Positions 42,941 through 51,699 of a stretch of DNA of 64,000 nucleotides are shown piece by piece. The position numbers and the translations under genes were made by a program. This DNA is from an uncultured Flavobacteriaceae bacterium (GTDB lineage: Bacteria > Bacteroidota > Bacteroidia > Flavobacteriales > Flavobacteriaceae): the NCBI GenBank assembly GCA_947494825.1, contig CANLWN010000006.1, forward strand, positions 248,001-312,000, given 5' to 3'. The stretch's first letter is position 1. The number at the start of each line of letters is the position of its first letter. The notes under the pieces were generated by a model. It worked only from the letters and a program-made list of their open reading frames with translations, was not told the DNA's origin and did no database searches.

Positions 42941-43258
42941 ATGATGGCAATACATATCATATGTGCCGACCAAACCGAGGCCAAAAAAATAGTACACTTA
43001 CTTATAGGCGAACGACTCATATGGAATGCCACCGTTATGGAAAGCACTGGGTACACCCGAAAACGGGGTCCGGGGAAAATAAATGAAACCCAACAAGTAC
43101 TGATTACCGCAAAAACGAAATCCCTGCTTTTTCAACCCATCAACCACCGCCTTCGTGAAACCTATGGGGATCAGATGCCGGTGCTCTATGCCCTTCCCAT
43201 TGTGTATATGGACCCTGAACAGGCCGATCAGCTACTACAGCGCACCTTAAAAACGTAA
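42941..43258 (+). CDS. CutA-like small protein
   Basis: A 105-residue protein with the CutA1-like pattern: IHIICADQTEAKKIVHLLIGERLIWNA (strand, helix with AxxIxxxLxxERL), then GKINETQQVLITAKTKS and a final LYALPIVYMDPEQADQLL, matching the family's ...EVPEIIALPI... segment. CutA1 forms trimers and binds divalent metals; role unclear. The Cys-containing CxxH-type residues of metal-tolerance CutA1 are not evident. The match is by pattern only. Codes alone between the paralogue pair and tag. Confidence 0.55.
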   Translation: MMAIHIICADQTEAKKIVHLLIGERLIWNATVMESTGYTRKRGPGKINETQQVLITAKTKSLLFQPINHRLRETYGDQMPVLYALPIVYMDPEQADQLLQRTLKT

Positions 43259-43325
43259 TTCCAGGCCTTTTTTCGCAACTCGCGCTCCATCGAATTTTGC
43301 CTATCTTTAACCTATAGTTTTTACC

Positions 43326-43889
43326 ATGGAAAAACACAAATGCGGATGGTGTGTAGGCGATGAACTTTACGAAGCCTATCACGATAGGGAATGGGGAGTA
43401 CCTGTTAGGGACGATGCCACCCTGTTCGAGTTTTTGATATTGGAGACCTTTCAGGCCGGCTTAAGTTGGATAACCATTCTCAGGAAACGGGAAAACTTTA
43501 GAAAGGCTTTTGATCATTTTGACTACAAAAAAATTGCCAGGTACAATGAGACCAAAATAGCGGCCTTGTTGCAGGATACCGGTATCATAAGGAACAAGCT
43601 AAAAGTACGTGCCACGGTGTCCAATGCGCAGGCCTTCATAAAGATACAAGAGGAGTTTGGCAGTTTTAGCAACTATATTTGGAGCTTCGTTGACGGAAAA
43701 CCCATAAAGAATGCCTTAAAAGATCACAAAGAAGCTCCGGCCAAAACCGATCTGTCCGATACCCTGAGTAAAGACTTAAAAGGCAGAGGGTTTAAATTTG
43801 TGGGCAGTACCGTGGTATACGCGCACATGCAGGCCACGGGGATGGTGAACGATCATGAGGTAAGTTGTTTTAGATACCATGAGGTATAG
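43326..43889 (+). CDS. tag: DNA-3-methyladenine glycosylase I
   Basis: A 187-residue base-excision repair enzyme: CGWCVGDELYEAYHDREWG at residues 6-24 with the zinc-ligand Cys6 and His, ETFQAGLSWITILRKRENFRKAF in the helix-hairpin core with the catalytic Glu, and the second zinc half GMVNDHEVSC near the C-terminus. Full length. Its 3' end overlaps the following gene by 11 bases, so the two are co-translated. Confidence 0.95.
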   Translation: MEKHKCGWCVGDELYEAYHDREWGVPVRDDATLFEFLILETFQAGLSWITILRKRENFRKAFDHFDYKKIARYNETKIAALLQDTGIIRNKLKVRATVSNAQAFIKIQEEFGSFSNYIWSFVDGKPIKNALKDHKEAPAKTDLSDTLSKDLKGRGFKFVGSTVVYAHMQATGMVNDHEVSCFRYHEV

Positions 43890-44460
43890 CGTTACTCTTT
43901 TTGTTTTGCTCTTCTCCATCACTACTTGTTTTTCCCAAAACAAGTACGAACGGGAGCACCGTATCTTAAAAAAACAATTTCCACCCGAGGCTTTGGCGTT
44001 CATCTCCCAGAAGTTGGAGAGCGTCAAAAGAATCCGTTTTTACAAGGAAATTGATAGCACCAAAACCCGTTTCGAGGCAAAGTTTAAAAAAGACCGTTTG
44101 CATTACAACCTTGTGTTTAGCAAACCAGGGACGTTGAAAGCTGCGGGGATAACCATTAAGGAAATTGATATCCCCAGTGATAGTTGGGACAATGTAGCGG
44201 GCTACCTTAATCGTAATTTCAAAAAAATACGCATTAAAAAGATACAGCAGCAATATCCGGTGAGCCCCGACACACCTCCGGCAAAGGTCTTATTTGATGC
44301 CTTTCAAAATCTCCTGTTGCCCTACTTGAACTACGAGGTCACTTTTACCGGAAAAAAGGAAATGTACCATGGGGAATTTGAGGTTCTTTTTGATGCCCAA
44401 GGCAATCTGATCCGTATAAGGAAGTCGCTTCCAGCCAACCATGACCATGTATTGTATTAA
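43879..44460 (+). CDS. Secreted protein of unknown function following tag
   Basis: A 193-residue protein with signal peptide (MRYSVTLFVLLFSITTCFS) and a Lys-rich body. The C-terminal half (NYEVTFTGKKEMYHGEFEVLFDAQGNLIRIRKSLP) looks like a beta-meander such as PepSY-like periplasmic domains, but I do not firmly recognise it. It overlaps tag by 11 bases; the reason for that pairing is not clear. Confidence 0.7.
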   Translation: MRYSVTLFVLLFSITTCFSQNKYEREHRILKKQFPPEALAFISQKLESVKRIRFYKEIDSTKTRFEAKFKKDRLHYNLVFSKPGTLKAAGITIKEIDIPSDSWDNVAGYLNRNFKKIRIKKIQQQYPVSPDTPPAKVLFDAFQNLLLPYLNYEVTFTGKKEMYHGEFEVLFDAQGNLIRIRKSLPANHDHVLY

Positions 44461-44532
44461 AAGATATTTCGCAAAAAGCGCGATACGGTATTGCCCTTGA
44501 TTTAGGAAATACAACTTTCCTATCTGTTCCCC

Positions 44533-45198
44533 TTACCCCCCTTTTAAGAATTCCATAAACCGTGTCCTGGGAATTTCCTCGGCACCCATGCGTTCCAGAT
44601 GTCCGGTGTATAATTGACAATCGATAAGCTTGTACTGTTTTCGTGCCAATTCCTCCGATAATTTTATAAGGGCGAATTTGGAGGCGTTGCTTTCCAAACT
44701 GAACATGCTTTCCCCGCAGAACACATGCCCTAGATCTATCCCGTAAAGACCCCCCACCAATTTGTCGTGGCGCCAGACCTCGTAAGACCTGGCAACACCT
44801 CTTTTGAAGAGTTTTTTATACGCCTCTTTCATCTCCTCGGTAATCCAGGTCCCCTCTTGTCCTTCTCTTTTTGCCAGGGCACATTGATCAATGACCGTTT
44901 CGAAGCAGGTGTTCTTTGTAAGCTGAAATTGATTGCTTTGCATCACACGTCCCATACTTTTAGAGATATGGATCTTATGCGGGAACAACACCATCCTTGG
45001 ATCTGGGCTCCACCAAAGAATCAGGGAATCCTCATTGAACCAAGGAAAAATACCGTTTTGGTAGGCCAACAGCAAACGTGCTTCCGACAAGTCGCCCCCT
45101 ACTGCCAATAAGCCTTCAGCATTGGTATTTTCCACTGGAGGAAATTCCAACTTTTCGGTCAAAAAAAACGTGGGCCTTCCCCTTCCATCCGTTTCCAA
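44533..45198 (-). CDS. aat: Leucyl/phenylalanyl-tRNA--protein transferase
   Basis: A 221-residue enzyme of the N-end rule pathway that adds Leu or Phe to proteins with N-terminal Arg/Lys. Seen: GLLAVGGDLSEARLLLAYQNGIFPWF (the GGDL and GIFPWF motifs), WWSPDPRMVLFP, and GGLYGIDLGHVFCGESMFS. Length is normal. Lies 18 bases downstream of a DUF3127 gene on the same strand. Confidence 0.94.
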   Translation of the reverse strand: METDGRGRPTFFLTEKLEFPPVENTNAEGLLAVGGDLSEARLLLAYQNGIFPWFNEDSLILWWSPDPRMVLFPHKIHISKSMGRVMQSNQFQLTKNTCFETVIDQCALAKREGQEGTWITEEMKEAYKKLFKRGVARSYEVWRHDKLVGGLYGIDLGHVFCGESMFSLESNASKFALIKLSEELARKQYKLIDCQLYTGHLERMGAEEIPRTRFMEFLKGG

Positions 45199-45216
45199 CG
45201 GTATATTCTTAAGTCC

Positions 45217-45594
45217 TTAGAACGGTAGGTCGTCGTGTTCTTCCTCATTGAGGTTGTCGGCCGGCTCAAAGGCGTCCATGGGAGGAACCGGGGGCATGTT
45301 TCCATCACCTTCCTCTGCCTGCAGGTTCTCAATACGCCAGCCCTGGATGGAATTGAAATACTTGGTCTCGCCTTGGGCGTTTGTCCATTCCCTTCCTCTG
45401 AGGTTAATGCTTATTTTTACGGCCTGCCCTTCGCTGTAGTTGTTCAGCAGATCGCACTTGTCCTGTATAAATTCCACCAAAATATGCTGTGGATATTGCT
45501 CTTCCGTTGTAATGACCACTTCCCTTTTCCTAAAACCGTTGTTTCCGTAGGTCTTGGTCTCATCGATCATTTTAATTTTTCCTTGTACTTCCAT
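45217..45594 (-). CDS. DUF3127-type small protein
   Basis: A 125-residue protein beginning MEVQGKIKMIDETKTYGNNGFRKRE..., with the KREVVITTEEQYPQ and WTNAQGETKYFNSIQGW stretches of the DUF3127 family, an OB-like fold thought to be DNA-binding-like by similarity to single-strand-binding proteins (family knowledge, uncertain). The C-terminus is acidic and Pro-rich, ending DDLPF, like the acidic tip of SSB. ATG at 45594 chosen; upstream in-frame codons give no homology. Confidence 0.85.
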   Translation of the reverse strand: MEVQGKIKMIDETKTYGNNGFRKREVVITTEEQYPQHILVEFIQDKCDLLNNYSEGQAVKISINLRGREWTNAQGETKYFNSIQGWRIENLQAEEGDGNMPPVPPMDAFEPADNLNEEEHDDLPF

Positions 45595-45640
45595 CTTCGT
45601 TATTGCTTTATAATTATTGCGCTGTGTTTTTCTGATTTCC

Positions 45641-46450
45641 TTAAGCGGGTATGGGGCACCCCAGCACAAAAGTTCCCATGTTTTTGTTATTTTCCTTTTT
45701 AACGTCTCCCATTTCCCATTGGTAGTTTTCAGATTCCAGACCCTTGAGCAGCTCTTTCATATCACTAAGGGTGTACATCCTTGGTAGTGATGCCTGTCCG
45801 TCCCAAGCGTAACAGATGGGAATTATCGGAATTAAATAGGTAAACACGATTTGCCGCCAAGATAAGGGTTTTACAAATGGCGTCATAAAAAACACCATGA
45901 TAATCAAGATGACCAATGAAATAGGCAACAGTAGCCACCAAATGACTAGAGGAATGTTGTTTTTGCCCATTTCGTAAATCAGTAAAGCTTGTTGGTCCTT
46001 TGCGGCAGACTCCAAAATTTTTCTCGCCTCCGCGGGCCGCATGTGGTGAAAGCTATTGACCATGGTTTTAAGTCCATCTGGAGCTGTGCCTATTGCAGTG
46101 GCATCTACAGGAGTTTCACGATACCGTATACTGGTTTCTGCCCCTTGATTAAATTTCTTAACCGTTCCCGGATCCGGATATAAATCTGTTAAGACCAGGT
46201 TTACATCCATTAAACCGTAGTTCTTGTGAAGCAAAGGAAGTACCTGGGGCATGGCACCTCCCGATCCCGAACCCAAATCCACAATCGTATGTAGATTCTT
46301 GTCCTGGACCACTTTGGCCACAAGCTTGGCCAAGACTTCGGATACCCCTACCATTTTATGTAAGACCACGATCAAATTGGTCATGGACTTCCTCATCCAT
46401 GACGGGAACCACTGAAAATCCTCAAATTCGAACAGTTGAATACGTTTCAT
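45641..46450 (-). CDS. SAM-dependent methyltransferase with embedded membrane helices
   Basis: A 269-residue protein. The N-terminal half has a class I methyltransferase SAM motif IVDLGSGSGGAMPQVLPLL (about residues 58-76) and LTDLYPDPGTV. After ALLIYEMGK come two long hydrophobic helices (about residues 167-190 and 203-217), then a short soluble tail. So it is a membrane-bound methyltransferase, probably of a lipid or quinone substrate (inference). Its start overlaps the flavin-reductase stop by four bases, implying co-translation. Confidence 0.75.
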   Translation of the reverse strand: MKRIQLFEFEDFQWFPSWMRKSMTNLIVVLHKMVGVSEVLAKLVAKVVQDKNLHTIVDLGSGSGGAMPQVLPLLHKNYGLMDVNLVLTDLYPDPGTVKKFNQGAETSIRYRETPVDATAIGTAPDGLKTMVNSFHHMRPAEARKILESAAKDQQALLIYEMGKNNIPLVIWWLLLPISLVILIIMVFFMTPFVKPLSWRQIVFTYLIPIIPICYAWDGQASLPRMYTLSDMKELLKGLESENYQWEMGDVKKENNKNMGTFVLGCPIPA

Positions 46451-47340
46451 CCCTTCCTATTTTGCTTTGCCCCGGCCAATAATATCTTCCATGCCGCAGG
46501 AATATCCTTTTGATCCAAATACGCTTTGGCCTTGTTGTGCAGTTGCTCTTCATCATCGGCACTGATAAGGGCTTTTATCCCCATGTTCGATGCCACAAAT
46601 TCGGCTACTTGCTCATCCGAAGGGATCGTTTCCACATTCCCCAACATCCCCAGGTCATTTCCTGTAAGCACGCGGCTCAAACGAATGTGATCTGGAATTT
46701 TATCAACTCCAATGCCGCGGGTGGAAAGGGGTTTTGGCACCTCAAACATGCCTTTATTGGCCCTGCTATACCAATTCCCGCCCATGCGCGCAACCAAATC
46801 TATCTTATGCTGATCAATGTTTCCCAAATCGTCCAAAACGTCATGAGCTACATGTATTTTTAGAACTTCTGAAAAAACAAGATTCCCAGCGCCGCCTTGT
46901 TTTCCCAAAGCTTCCACTTTAAGCACCTTACACTCGAATTGCACCGGGGATTCTGCCACCCTAAAGGGTCTTACAAGATCGGAAGGCAACATGGTGAGTC
47001 CGGCCTTTTTAAATTCGTTCTCTCCCTCCCTGTATTCCGTGCTGGCCAGGGAGGCCTGTTGCACCAGGTCATAGTTCACCACATTAATGACCACTTCTTT
47101 GGTATTCAGTGCATTTTCCAAGGTATGTTTGGTGGTATTGTCCCTTACTCTACGGGCCGGGGAAAAGATCATTATGGGCGGATTGGCGCTAAACACGTTA
47201 AAAAAACTAAAGGGCGACAGGTTGGGCCTTCCATCGGCATCCATGGTACTTGCAAACGCAATGGGTCTGGGGCCTACAGCACCCAATAGATAGCCATGCA
47301 ATTTAGCTGTTGGGACCTCGGAAGGAAGAATTGAAACCAT
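46447..47340 (-). CDS. Flavin reductase-like FMN-binding protein
   Basis: A 297-residue protein with a flavin-reductase-like split-barrel in the first ~200 residues (GAVGPRPIAFASTMDADGRPNLSPFSFFNVFSANPP; the PRPIA and SPFSFF are diagnostic) and a ~90-residue C-terminal extension rich in Asn/Glu. I put the start at the ATG at 47340, since ATG 47349 sits right at the predicted transcription start and TTG 47358 lies inside a -7 box. Followed by a coupled methyltransferase gene. Confidence 0.85.
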   Translation of the reverse strand: MVSILPSEVPTAKLHGYLLGAVGPRPIAFASTMDADGRPNLSPFSFFNVFSANPPIMIFSPARRVRDNTTKHTLENALNTKEVVINVVNYDLVQQASLASTEYREGENEFKKAGLTMLPSDLVRPFRVAESPVQFECKVLKVEALGKQGGAGNLVFSEVLKIHVAHDVLDDLGNIDQHKIDLVARMGGNWYSRANKGMFEVPKPLSTRGIGVDKIPDHIRLSRVLTGNDLGMLGNVETIPSDEQVAEFVASNMGIKALISADDEEQLHNKAKAYLDQKDIPAAWKILLAGAKQNRKG

Positions 47341-47355
47341 TTTTGCCATAGGGTG

Positions 47356-47363
47356 CAAAGGTA
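47356..47363 (-). promoter_or_regulatory. Promoter -7 box TACCTTTG for the flavin reductase-methyltransferase pair
   Basis: Minus strand TACCTTTG, exact TAnnTTTG match. It ends 7 bases before ATG 47349 and 16 bases before ATG 47340, which decides between the two starts or implies a leaderless message. Confidence 0.5.
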
Positions 47364-47709
47364 CATAAATTGTGCCCTAAATGAAACAATAAGACCATTG
47401 GCGAATCCCGGAAATTGGAATTAGGACGTTAGAAGTCAACACGCTCGTACCCAACTCTGATTTCTCGATTCATATCGTTTCAATTCGTCTGCTTGTATGC
47501 CGATGGGAGTTTCAACGAGCGAGATTATATTGTACACTTTCCTTTCTCTTTCTGTGCTTTTTTCCTTTTGTCTTCCCCCTATGGGTATTGATGGGTATTA
47601 ACTGTTTCCTTCCGACCACCTATGCTTTCCCACCAAACATCAACTACCAACTTTTCATTGATACTTCTTTTATCAATTTACGTTATATTTAGGCATAAGA
47701 AATTCCTTG
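47364..47709. other. Intergenic stretch upstream of the orphan kinase
   Basis: About 345 bases between divergent genes. No credible protein or RNA gene seen. A weak -7 box TATATTTA (47684-47691) sits before the kinase start at 47710. The rest is AT-rich without repeats that I can support. Confidence 0.4.
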
Positions 47710-48858
47710 ATGGCATTTAATCCCAAAAAGAAAACATCGAACATCATTTTACTTATAGCATCCTTTGTTATAGTAAGTCTTATCCTTTGGAACACCAACA
47801 GCTTCTTTAAGAAATTCAAGGAGGAGGAGCGCCTAAAAATGGAGATTTGGGCCACCGCACAATCCGAGTTATTGCAGTCCTCGGAAGATCGGGATTTGGG
47901 AAATCTGCATGTGACCATTTTTCAGAACAACACCTCATCTCCCATGATCCTGGTAAACAATGATGGCTCCATAAAGGTTAACAATATGCCCGCGGAACTA
48001 TCCCAGGACACGCTTTATATCAAAAAAAAAATTAAGCAGTTTCAAGGGGAGAACACTCCAGTTTCCATAGACTATAAAGGAGAGCACTTGGCCACACTGT
48101 ACTATGGAAACTCGGAAGTCCTCAATAAATTGAAATACTACCCTATTGCCCTGATGCTCATTATATTCTTGTTTGGAGCAGTTATTTTCTTCTTCTTTAA
48201 GACCAACAAGGCTTCGGAGCAGAACAAGCTTTGGGCCGGGATGGCCAAGGAAACGGCACATCAGATCGGCACCCCCTTGACCTCCTTGTTGGGATGGAAC
48301 GAGCTATTAAAGACCGAAAAAATAAACCCCGATATTACCAAGGAAATAGAAAAGGATATTTCACGCCTGCAGACCATTACCGACCGTTTTTCCAAAATAG
48401 GTTCACTACCCATACTGGAAAGCCATAATATTGTTGTGGAAACCAAAAATGCCTATGATTATCTAAAATTGAGAAGTTCCAAACTTATCCAGTTTTCTTT
48501 CGATTCCAAAGTGGAAAATCTACCGGTACAATTGAACCGATCGCTCTATAATTGGACCATTGAAAACCTGGTAAAGAACGGTATTGATGCCATGCGCGGC
48601 AAGGGAAATATAGCCATTGAAATCGTTCCTGACGGAAATTACGTAAATATAATGGTTTCCGATACAGGGCATGGAATTGCAAAAAGCGATTTCCAAACCA
48701 TTTTTAATCCCGGTTTCACGTCCAAAAAAAGAGGTTGGGGTCTGGGACTGTCTTTGGTAAAACGCATTGTGGAGGAATACCATAACGGGAAAATAAAAGT
48801 GCTCTCCTCCTCCAAAGAAGGCACTATAATGCAAATTTCCCTAAAAGTAAACCTATAG
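47710..48858 (+). CDS. Orphan membrane sensor histidine kinase
   Basis: A 382-residue kinase: two helices (about residues 11-29 and 144-163) bracketing a ~110-residue extracytoplasmic domain, H-box KETAHQIGTPLTSL with His184, N-box ENLVKNGIDAM, and G boxes SDTGHGI and KRGWGLGLSLVKRI. No response regulator is adjacent. ATG at 47710 follows an in-frame TTG at 47707. Two bases later comes a zinc-ribbon membrane gene on the same strand, so they are linked. Confidence 0.85.
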   Translation: MAFNPKKKTSNIILLIASFVIVSLILWNTNSFFKKFKEEERLKMEIWATAQSELLQSSEDRDLGNLHVTIFQNNTSSPMILVNNDGSIKVNNMPAELSQDTLYIKKKIKQFQGENTPVSIDYKGEHLATLYYGNSEVLNKLKYYPIALMLIIFLFGAVIFFFFKTNKASEQNKLWAGMAKETAHQIGTPLTSLLGWNELLKTEKINPDITKEIEKDISRLQTITDRFSKIGSLPILESHNIVVETKNAYDYLKLRSSKLIQFSFDSKVENLPVQLNRSLYNWTIENLVKNGIDAMRGKGNIAIEIVPDGNYVNIMVSDTGHGIAKSDFQTIFNPGFTSKKRGWGLGLSLVKRIVEEYHNGKIKVLSSSKEGTIMQISLKVNL

Positions 48859-48860
48859 TT

Positions 48861-49211
48861 ATGGCAAAGGAAAAACAGGAAGTGCTAAAAGAGGCAGAAC
48901 TCACCAACAACTGCCCCGAGTGTTTTAATCAGGGACTTCGTCTAACCTTTTATCAGAAACACATCTATGGAAGATGGTTCCATAGGACAACGGGCGTAGT
49001 AAGTAACGAGATTACCTGCAAAAAATGTGGATCTTCCATTTACCCCATAAAATGGACCCCGGACATTGAACGCGTTTTTGATTATTTTCAAAAAATGGTG
49101 CGTCCTGAAAAATCGAGCTTGCGATTTACCCCTTTGTTCTACATTACCTTACTGTTGCTCGTTGCATTAGTGGGGACGGGTGCCTATCTATATACTGAAG
49201 GAATCATTTGA
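48861..49211 (+). CDS. Zinc-ribbon membrane protein, function unknown
   Basis: A 116-residue protein: a zinc ribbon with CPEC (Cys18, Cys21) and CKKC (about Cys53, Cys56), and a C-terminal hydrophobic helix (about residues 91-112) before a short tail. It starts two bases after the kinase and its tail overlaps the convergent HIT gene by eight bases. Function unknown; co-transcription with the kinase suggests an accessory role (inference). Confidence 0.75.
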   Translation: MAKEKQEVLKEAELTNNCPECFNQGLRLTFYQKHIYGRWFHRTTGVVSNEITCKKCGSSIYPIKWTPDIERVFDYFQKMVRPEKSSLRFTPLFYITLLLLVALVGTGAYLYTEGII

Positions 49212-49596
49212 TCTCTGCCCTGATTTTCCCGGCCACTTCCACAAATTGTTCCGGGCTAAGCGAGACCTTGTGCTGAAAGGTGGCATTTTCCATCCCGTGC
49301 AGAGGAATTAAGTGCACATGTACATGGGGTACCTCCAGCCCAATGACGGTTAGTCCCACACGTTTGCAGTCCACCGCCTTTTCAATGGCCCTGCCTACCT
49401 TTCTGGAAAAGGCCATCAGCCCCATATAGGTAGCCTCGTCGAGGTCCATAATTTTATCTACTTCCTTTTTGGGGACGCAAAGCGTATGTCCCTCGGCATT
49501 TGGGTTAATATCCAAAAAAGCGAAAAAATCGGCATCCTCGGCAATTTTATAGCACGGGATGTCCCCGTTGATGATTTTGGTAAAGATGCTTGACAT
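49204..49596 (-). CDS. HIT-family nucleotide hydrolase/transferase
   Basis: A 130-residue HIT protein with the histidine triad HVHVHLIP at residues 91-98 and the FLDINPNAEGHTLCVPK start typical of bacterial Hint/HinT-like proteins. It hydrolyses AMP-linked compounds (family). It follows greA on the same strand, beyond a terminator at 49620-49651, so it is probably expressed separately. Confidence 0.93.
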   Translation of the reverse strand: MSSIFTKIINGDIPCYKIAEDADFFAFLDINPNAEGHTLCVPKKEVDKIMDLDEATYMGLMAFSRKVGRAIEKAVDCKRVGLTVIGLEVPHVHVHLIPLHGMENATFQHKVSLSPEQFVEVAGKIRAEIK

Positions 49597-49619
49597 TACT
49601 GCATGAATTACGGATTAAA

Positions 49620-49651
49620 ATAAAAAATCCCATCAAAGGCTTGATGGGATT
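49620..49651 (-). terminator. greA terminator
   Basis: Perfect 11-base stem AATCCCATCAA (49626-49636) / TTGATGGGATT (49641-49651) with loop AGGC. On the minus strand it is followed by a T-run, ending the greA transcript before the HIT gene. Confidence 0.88.
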
Positions 49652-49671
49652 AAATATAAAGATTTATGCCT

Positions 49672-50148
49672 TTATTCCCTCGTAATCTCCAAAATATCAA
49701 ATTTTAGAGTGCCGTTGGGAACCACAATTTCCGCCACATCACCTACCTCTTTTCCCAACAGTCCTTTTCCGATGGGGGAAGTTACCGAGATTTTACCGGA
49801 TTTCAGGTCCGCTTCGCTTTCGGCCACAAGTGTATAGGACATTTCCATGCCATTCTTCCGATTCTTAAGCTTTACCGTAGACAGGACCAAGACCTTGCTG
49901 GTGTCCAGTTGAGACTCGTCTATCAATCTGGCATTGGCCAGGGTTTCCTCCAATTTGGCTATTTTTAGTTCCAAAAGTCCTTGGGCTTCCTTGGCTGCAT
50001 CATACTCCGCATTCTCGGACAAATCTCCCTTGTCCCTTGCCTCCGCAATGGCCTGTGAAGCCTTGGGGCGTTCAACATCCTTCAGTTGATTTAGTTCTTC
50101 CCGTAATTTTTTTAATCCTTCCTCCGTGTAATAAGATACGTTACTCAT
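49672..50148 (-). CDS. greA: Transcription elongation factor GreA
   Basis: A 158-residue protein with the N-terminal coiled-coil (GLKKLREELNQLKDVERP..., through about residue 75, with the acidic tip EARDKGDLSENAEYDAAKEAQG) and a C-terminal FKBP-like domain (SPIGKGLLGKEVGDVAEI). It rescues backtracked RNA polymerase. A -7 box TATATTTG on the minus strand is at 50212-50219, and a terminator follows. Confidence 0.95.
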   Translation of the reverse strand: MSNVSYYTEEGLKKLREELNQLKDVERPKASQAIAEARDKGDLSENAEYDAAKEAQGLLELKIAKLEETLANARLIDESQLDTSKVLVLSTVKLKNRKNGMEMSYTLVAESEADLKSGKISVTSPIGKGLLGKEVGDVAEIVVPNGTLKFDILEITRE

Positions 50149-50211
50149 ATCGTCATCGTTTAATAAATAGGAAAATCCCCTTTTTTAGAGAGGATTTAAC
50201 GCAAATATACA

Positions 50212-50219
50212 TATTTTTT
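50212..50219 (-). promoter_or_regulatory. Promoter -7 box TATATTTG for greA
   Basis: Minus strand TATATTTG, exact TAnnTTTG match, 63 bases before the greA start; leader of about 57 bases. Confidence 0.5.
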
Positions 50220-50259
50220 GCTCAATTTTGTTCAGGTTTTCCAAAATGCACATCACGAT

Positions 50260-50697
50260 ATGAGATTGATATGGGGCTTTTTTTTAGGGATTTTGATACT
50301 TTCCTGTGATAGCGATAGATCCAATAGAAACCCTTTTCTGCAGGAAATTGGTTTCCGATTTGACCTTAATCTGAACCTTCCCTTGTACAGCCCTTTGACC
50401 AATACGGGCAATGCCGTTTATGTGAACAACGCCGGTGTTGGCACCCGAGGGGCCTTTGTAATCAATACGGGCTTCAACCAATTCAGGGTTTTTGAAGCGA
50501 GCTGCCCCAACCATGCCCCTAATTCCTGTTCTACCACGGAACTCAACGGACAAACGGCGATATGTCCTTGCGAGGATTACGAGTACAGCCTTTTTACCGG
50601 TCAGTTTCTCAACCGGCCCGATACGGGTGAGCGCTTTTATGATATGTTGGAATATCGGGCTACCTTTAGTGGCAATGTAGTAACCATATCCAATTAA
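50260..50697 (+). CDS. Rieske-like lipoprotein with incomplete cluster ligands
   Basis: A 145-residue protein with a lipoprotein signal (MRLIWGFFLGILILSC, lipid Cys16). The body resembles a Rieske domain: CPNHAPN...C and CPCEDYEYSLFTG, but the second motif, normally CPxH, has Glu in place of His (CPCED), so the classic two-Cys two-His ligand set is not complete. It may be a relic, or bind a different metal or cluster (inference). ATG at 50260 opens the signal peptide. It ends three bases before the aldo/keto reductase start. Confidence 0.65.
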   Translation: MRLIWGFFLGILILSCDSDRSNRNPFLQEIGFRFDLNLNLPLYSPLTNTGNAVYVNNAGVGTRGAFVINTGFNQFRVFEASCPNHAPNSCSTTELNGQTAICPCEDYEYSLFTGQFLNRPDTGERFYDMLEYRATFSGNVVTISN

Positions 50698-50700
50698 ACC

Positions 50701-51687
50701 ATGCAGTACAGACGTTTGGGAAAAACCAATTTTGAGGTCTCCGAAATCTCCTTGGGCACTTGGCAAGTAGGCGGCACCTGGGGCTCCGGTTTTGACGACA
50801 CTTTAGCCGAAAAAACCATTAATGAGGCCATAGACCAAGGTATTAACTTTATGGATACGGCCGATGTTTACGAAGCCGGCGCAAGTGAGGCCGCGGTAGG
50901 TAGGGTGGTCCGCTCGCGATCTGAGCAGGTATATGTTGCGACCAAATGCGGGCGACAAATCAATCCGCACATCAATGAGAATTATACGCCAAAGGTATTG
51001 CGTTCCTATGTGGAGACCAGTTTAAGGAATACAGGACTGGAATGTCTGGACCTGATCCAACTGCACTGCCCCCCTACCGAAGTGTACTACCGGCCGGAGA
51101 TTTTTGAACTCTTTGATCGTTTGAAGGACGAAGGCAAGATCAAAAGCCTGGGCATTAGCGTGGAAAAGGTGGAGGAAGCCCTTAAGGGCATCGAATATCC
51201 CAACGTAAGCACCGTTCAGATTATTTTCAATATGTTCCGGCAACGGCCCATGGAACTCTTTTTTGAACAGGCCAAAAAGAAGGATATTGGCATTCTGGTA
51301 CGTGTGCCCTTGGCCAGCGGGCTTTTAACAGGAAAATTTACCGCCGATACCGTATTCGGAAAGGAAGATCATCGCTTTTTTAATCGGGATGGTGCTGGGT
51401 TCGACAAGGGAGAGACCTTTTCGGGTGTTCCCTATGAAATGGGTCTTGAAGCGGTACGCAGGCTTAAATCGGTCTTCCCGGGCCACACCAATTTGGCGCC
51501 GCTCGCCCTACGTTGGATCTTGGATTTTCCCGAGGTGGGCTGCATTATTCCAGGGGCCTCCAAACCCGAACACCTGCTGTCCAATTGCTCCGCTTCTGTT
51601 CTACCTTCCTTAGGACCGGAAGAACGCAAGCTTGCGGAGGAGATATACACCACCCTTATAAAACCCCATGTACATCATCTGTGGTAG
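50701..51687 (+). CDS. Aldo/keto reductase
   Basis: A 328-residue TIM-barrel oxidoreductase: MQYRRLGKTNFEVSEISLGTW at the start, FMDTADVYEAGASE with catalytic Asp and Tyr, VATKCGRQ with Lys, LIQLHCPP with His, and WILDFPEVGCIIPGASKPEHL in the NADPH-binding end. It is similar to YajO/Tas-like general stress AKRs; substrate unknown. It directly follows the Rieske-like lipoprotein gene on the same strand. Confidence 0.9.
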   Translation: MQYRRLGKTNFEVSEISLGTWQVGGTWGSGFDDTLAEKTINEAIDQGINFMDTADVYEAGASEAAVGRVVRSRSEQVYVATKCGRQINPHINENYTPKVLRSYVETSLRNTGLECLDLIQLHCPPTEVYYRPEIFELFDRLKDEGKIKSLGISVEKVEEALKGIEYPNVSTVQIIFNMFRQRPMELFFEQAKKKDIGILVRVPLASGLLTGKFTADTVFGKEDHRFFNRDGAGFDKGETFSGVPYEMGLEAVRRLKSVFPGHTNLAPLALRWILDFPEVGCIIPGASKPEHLLSNCSASVLPSLGPEERKLAEEIYTTLIKPHVHHLW

Positions 51688-51699
51688 GCAGGAAAACCC

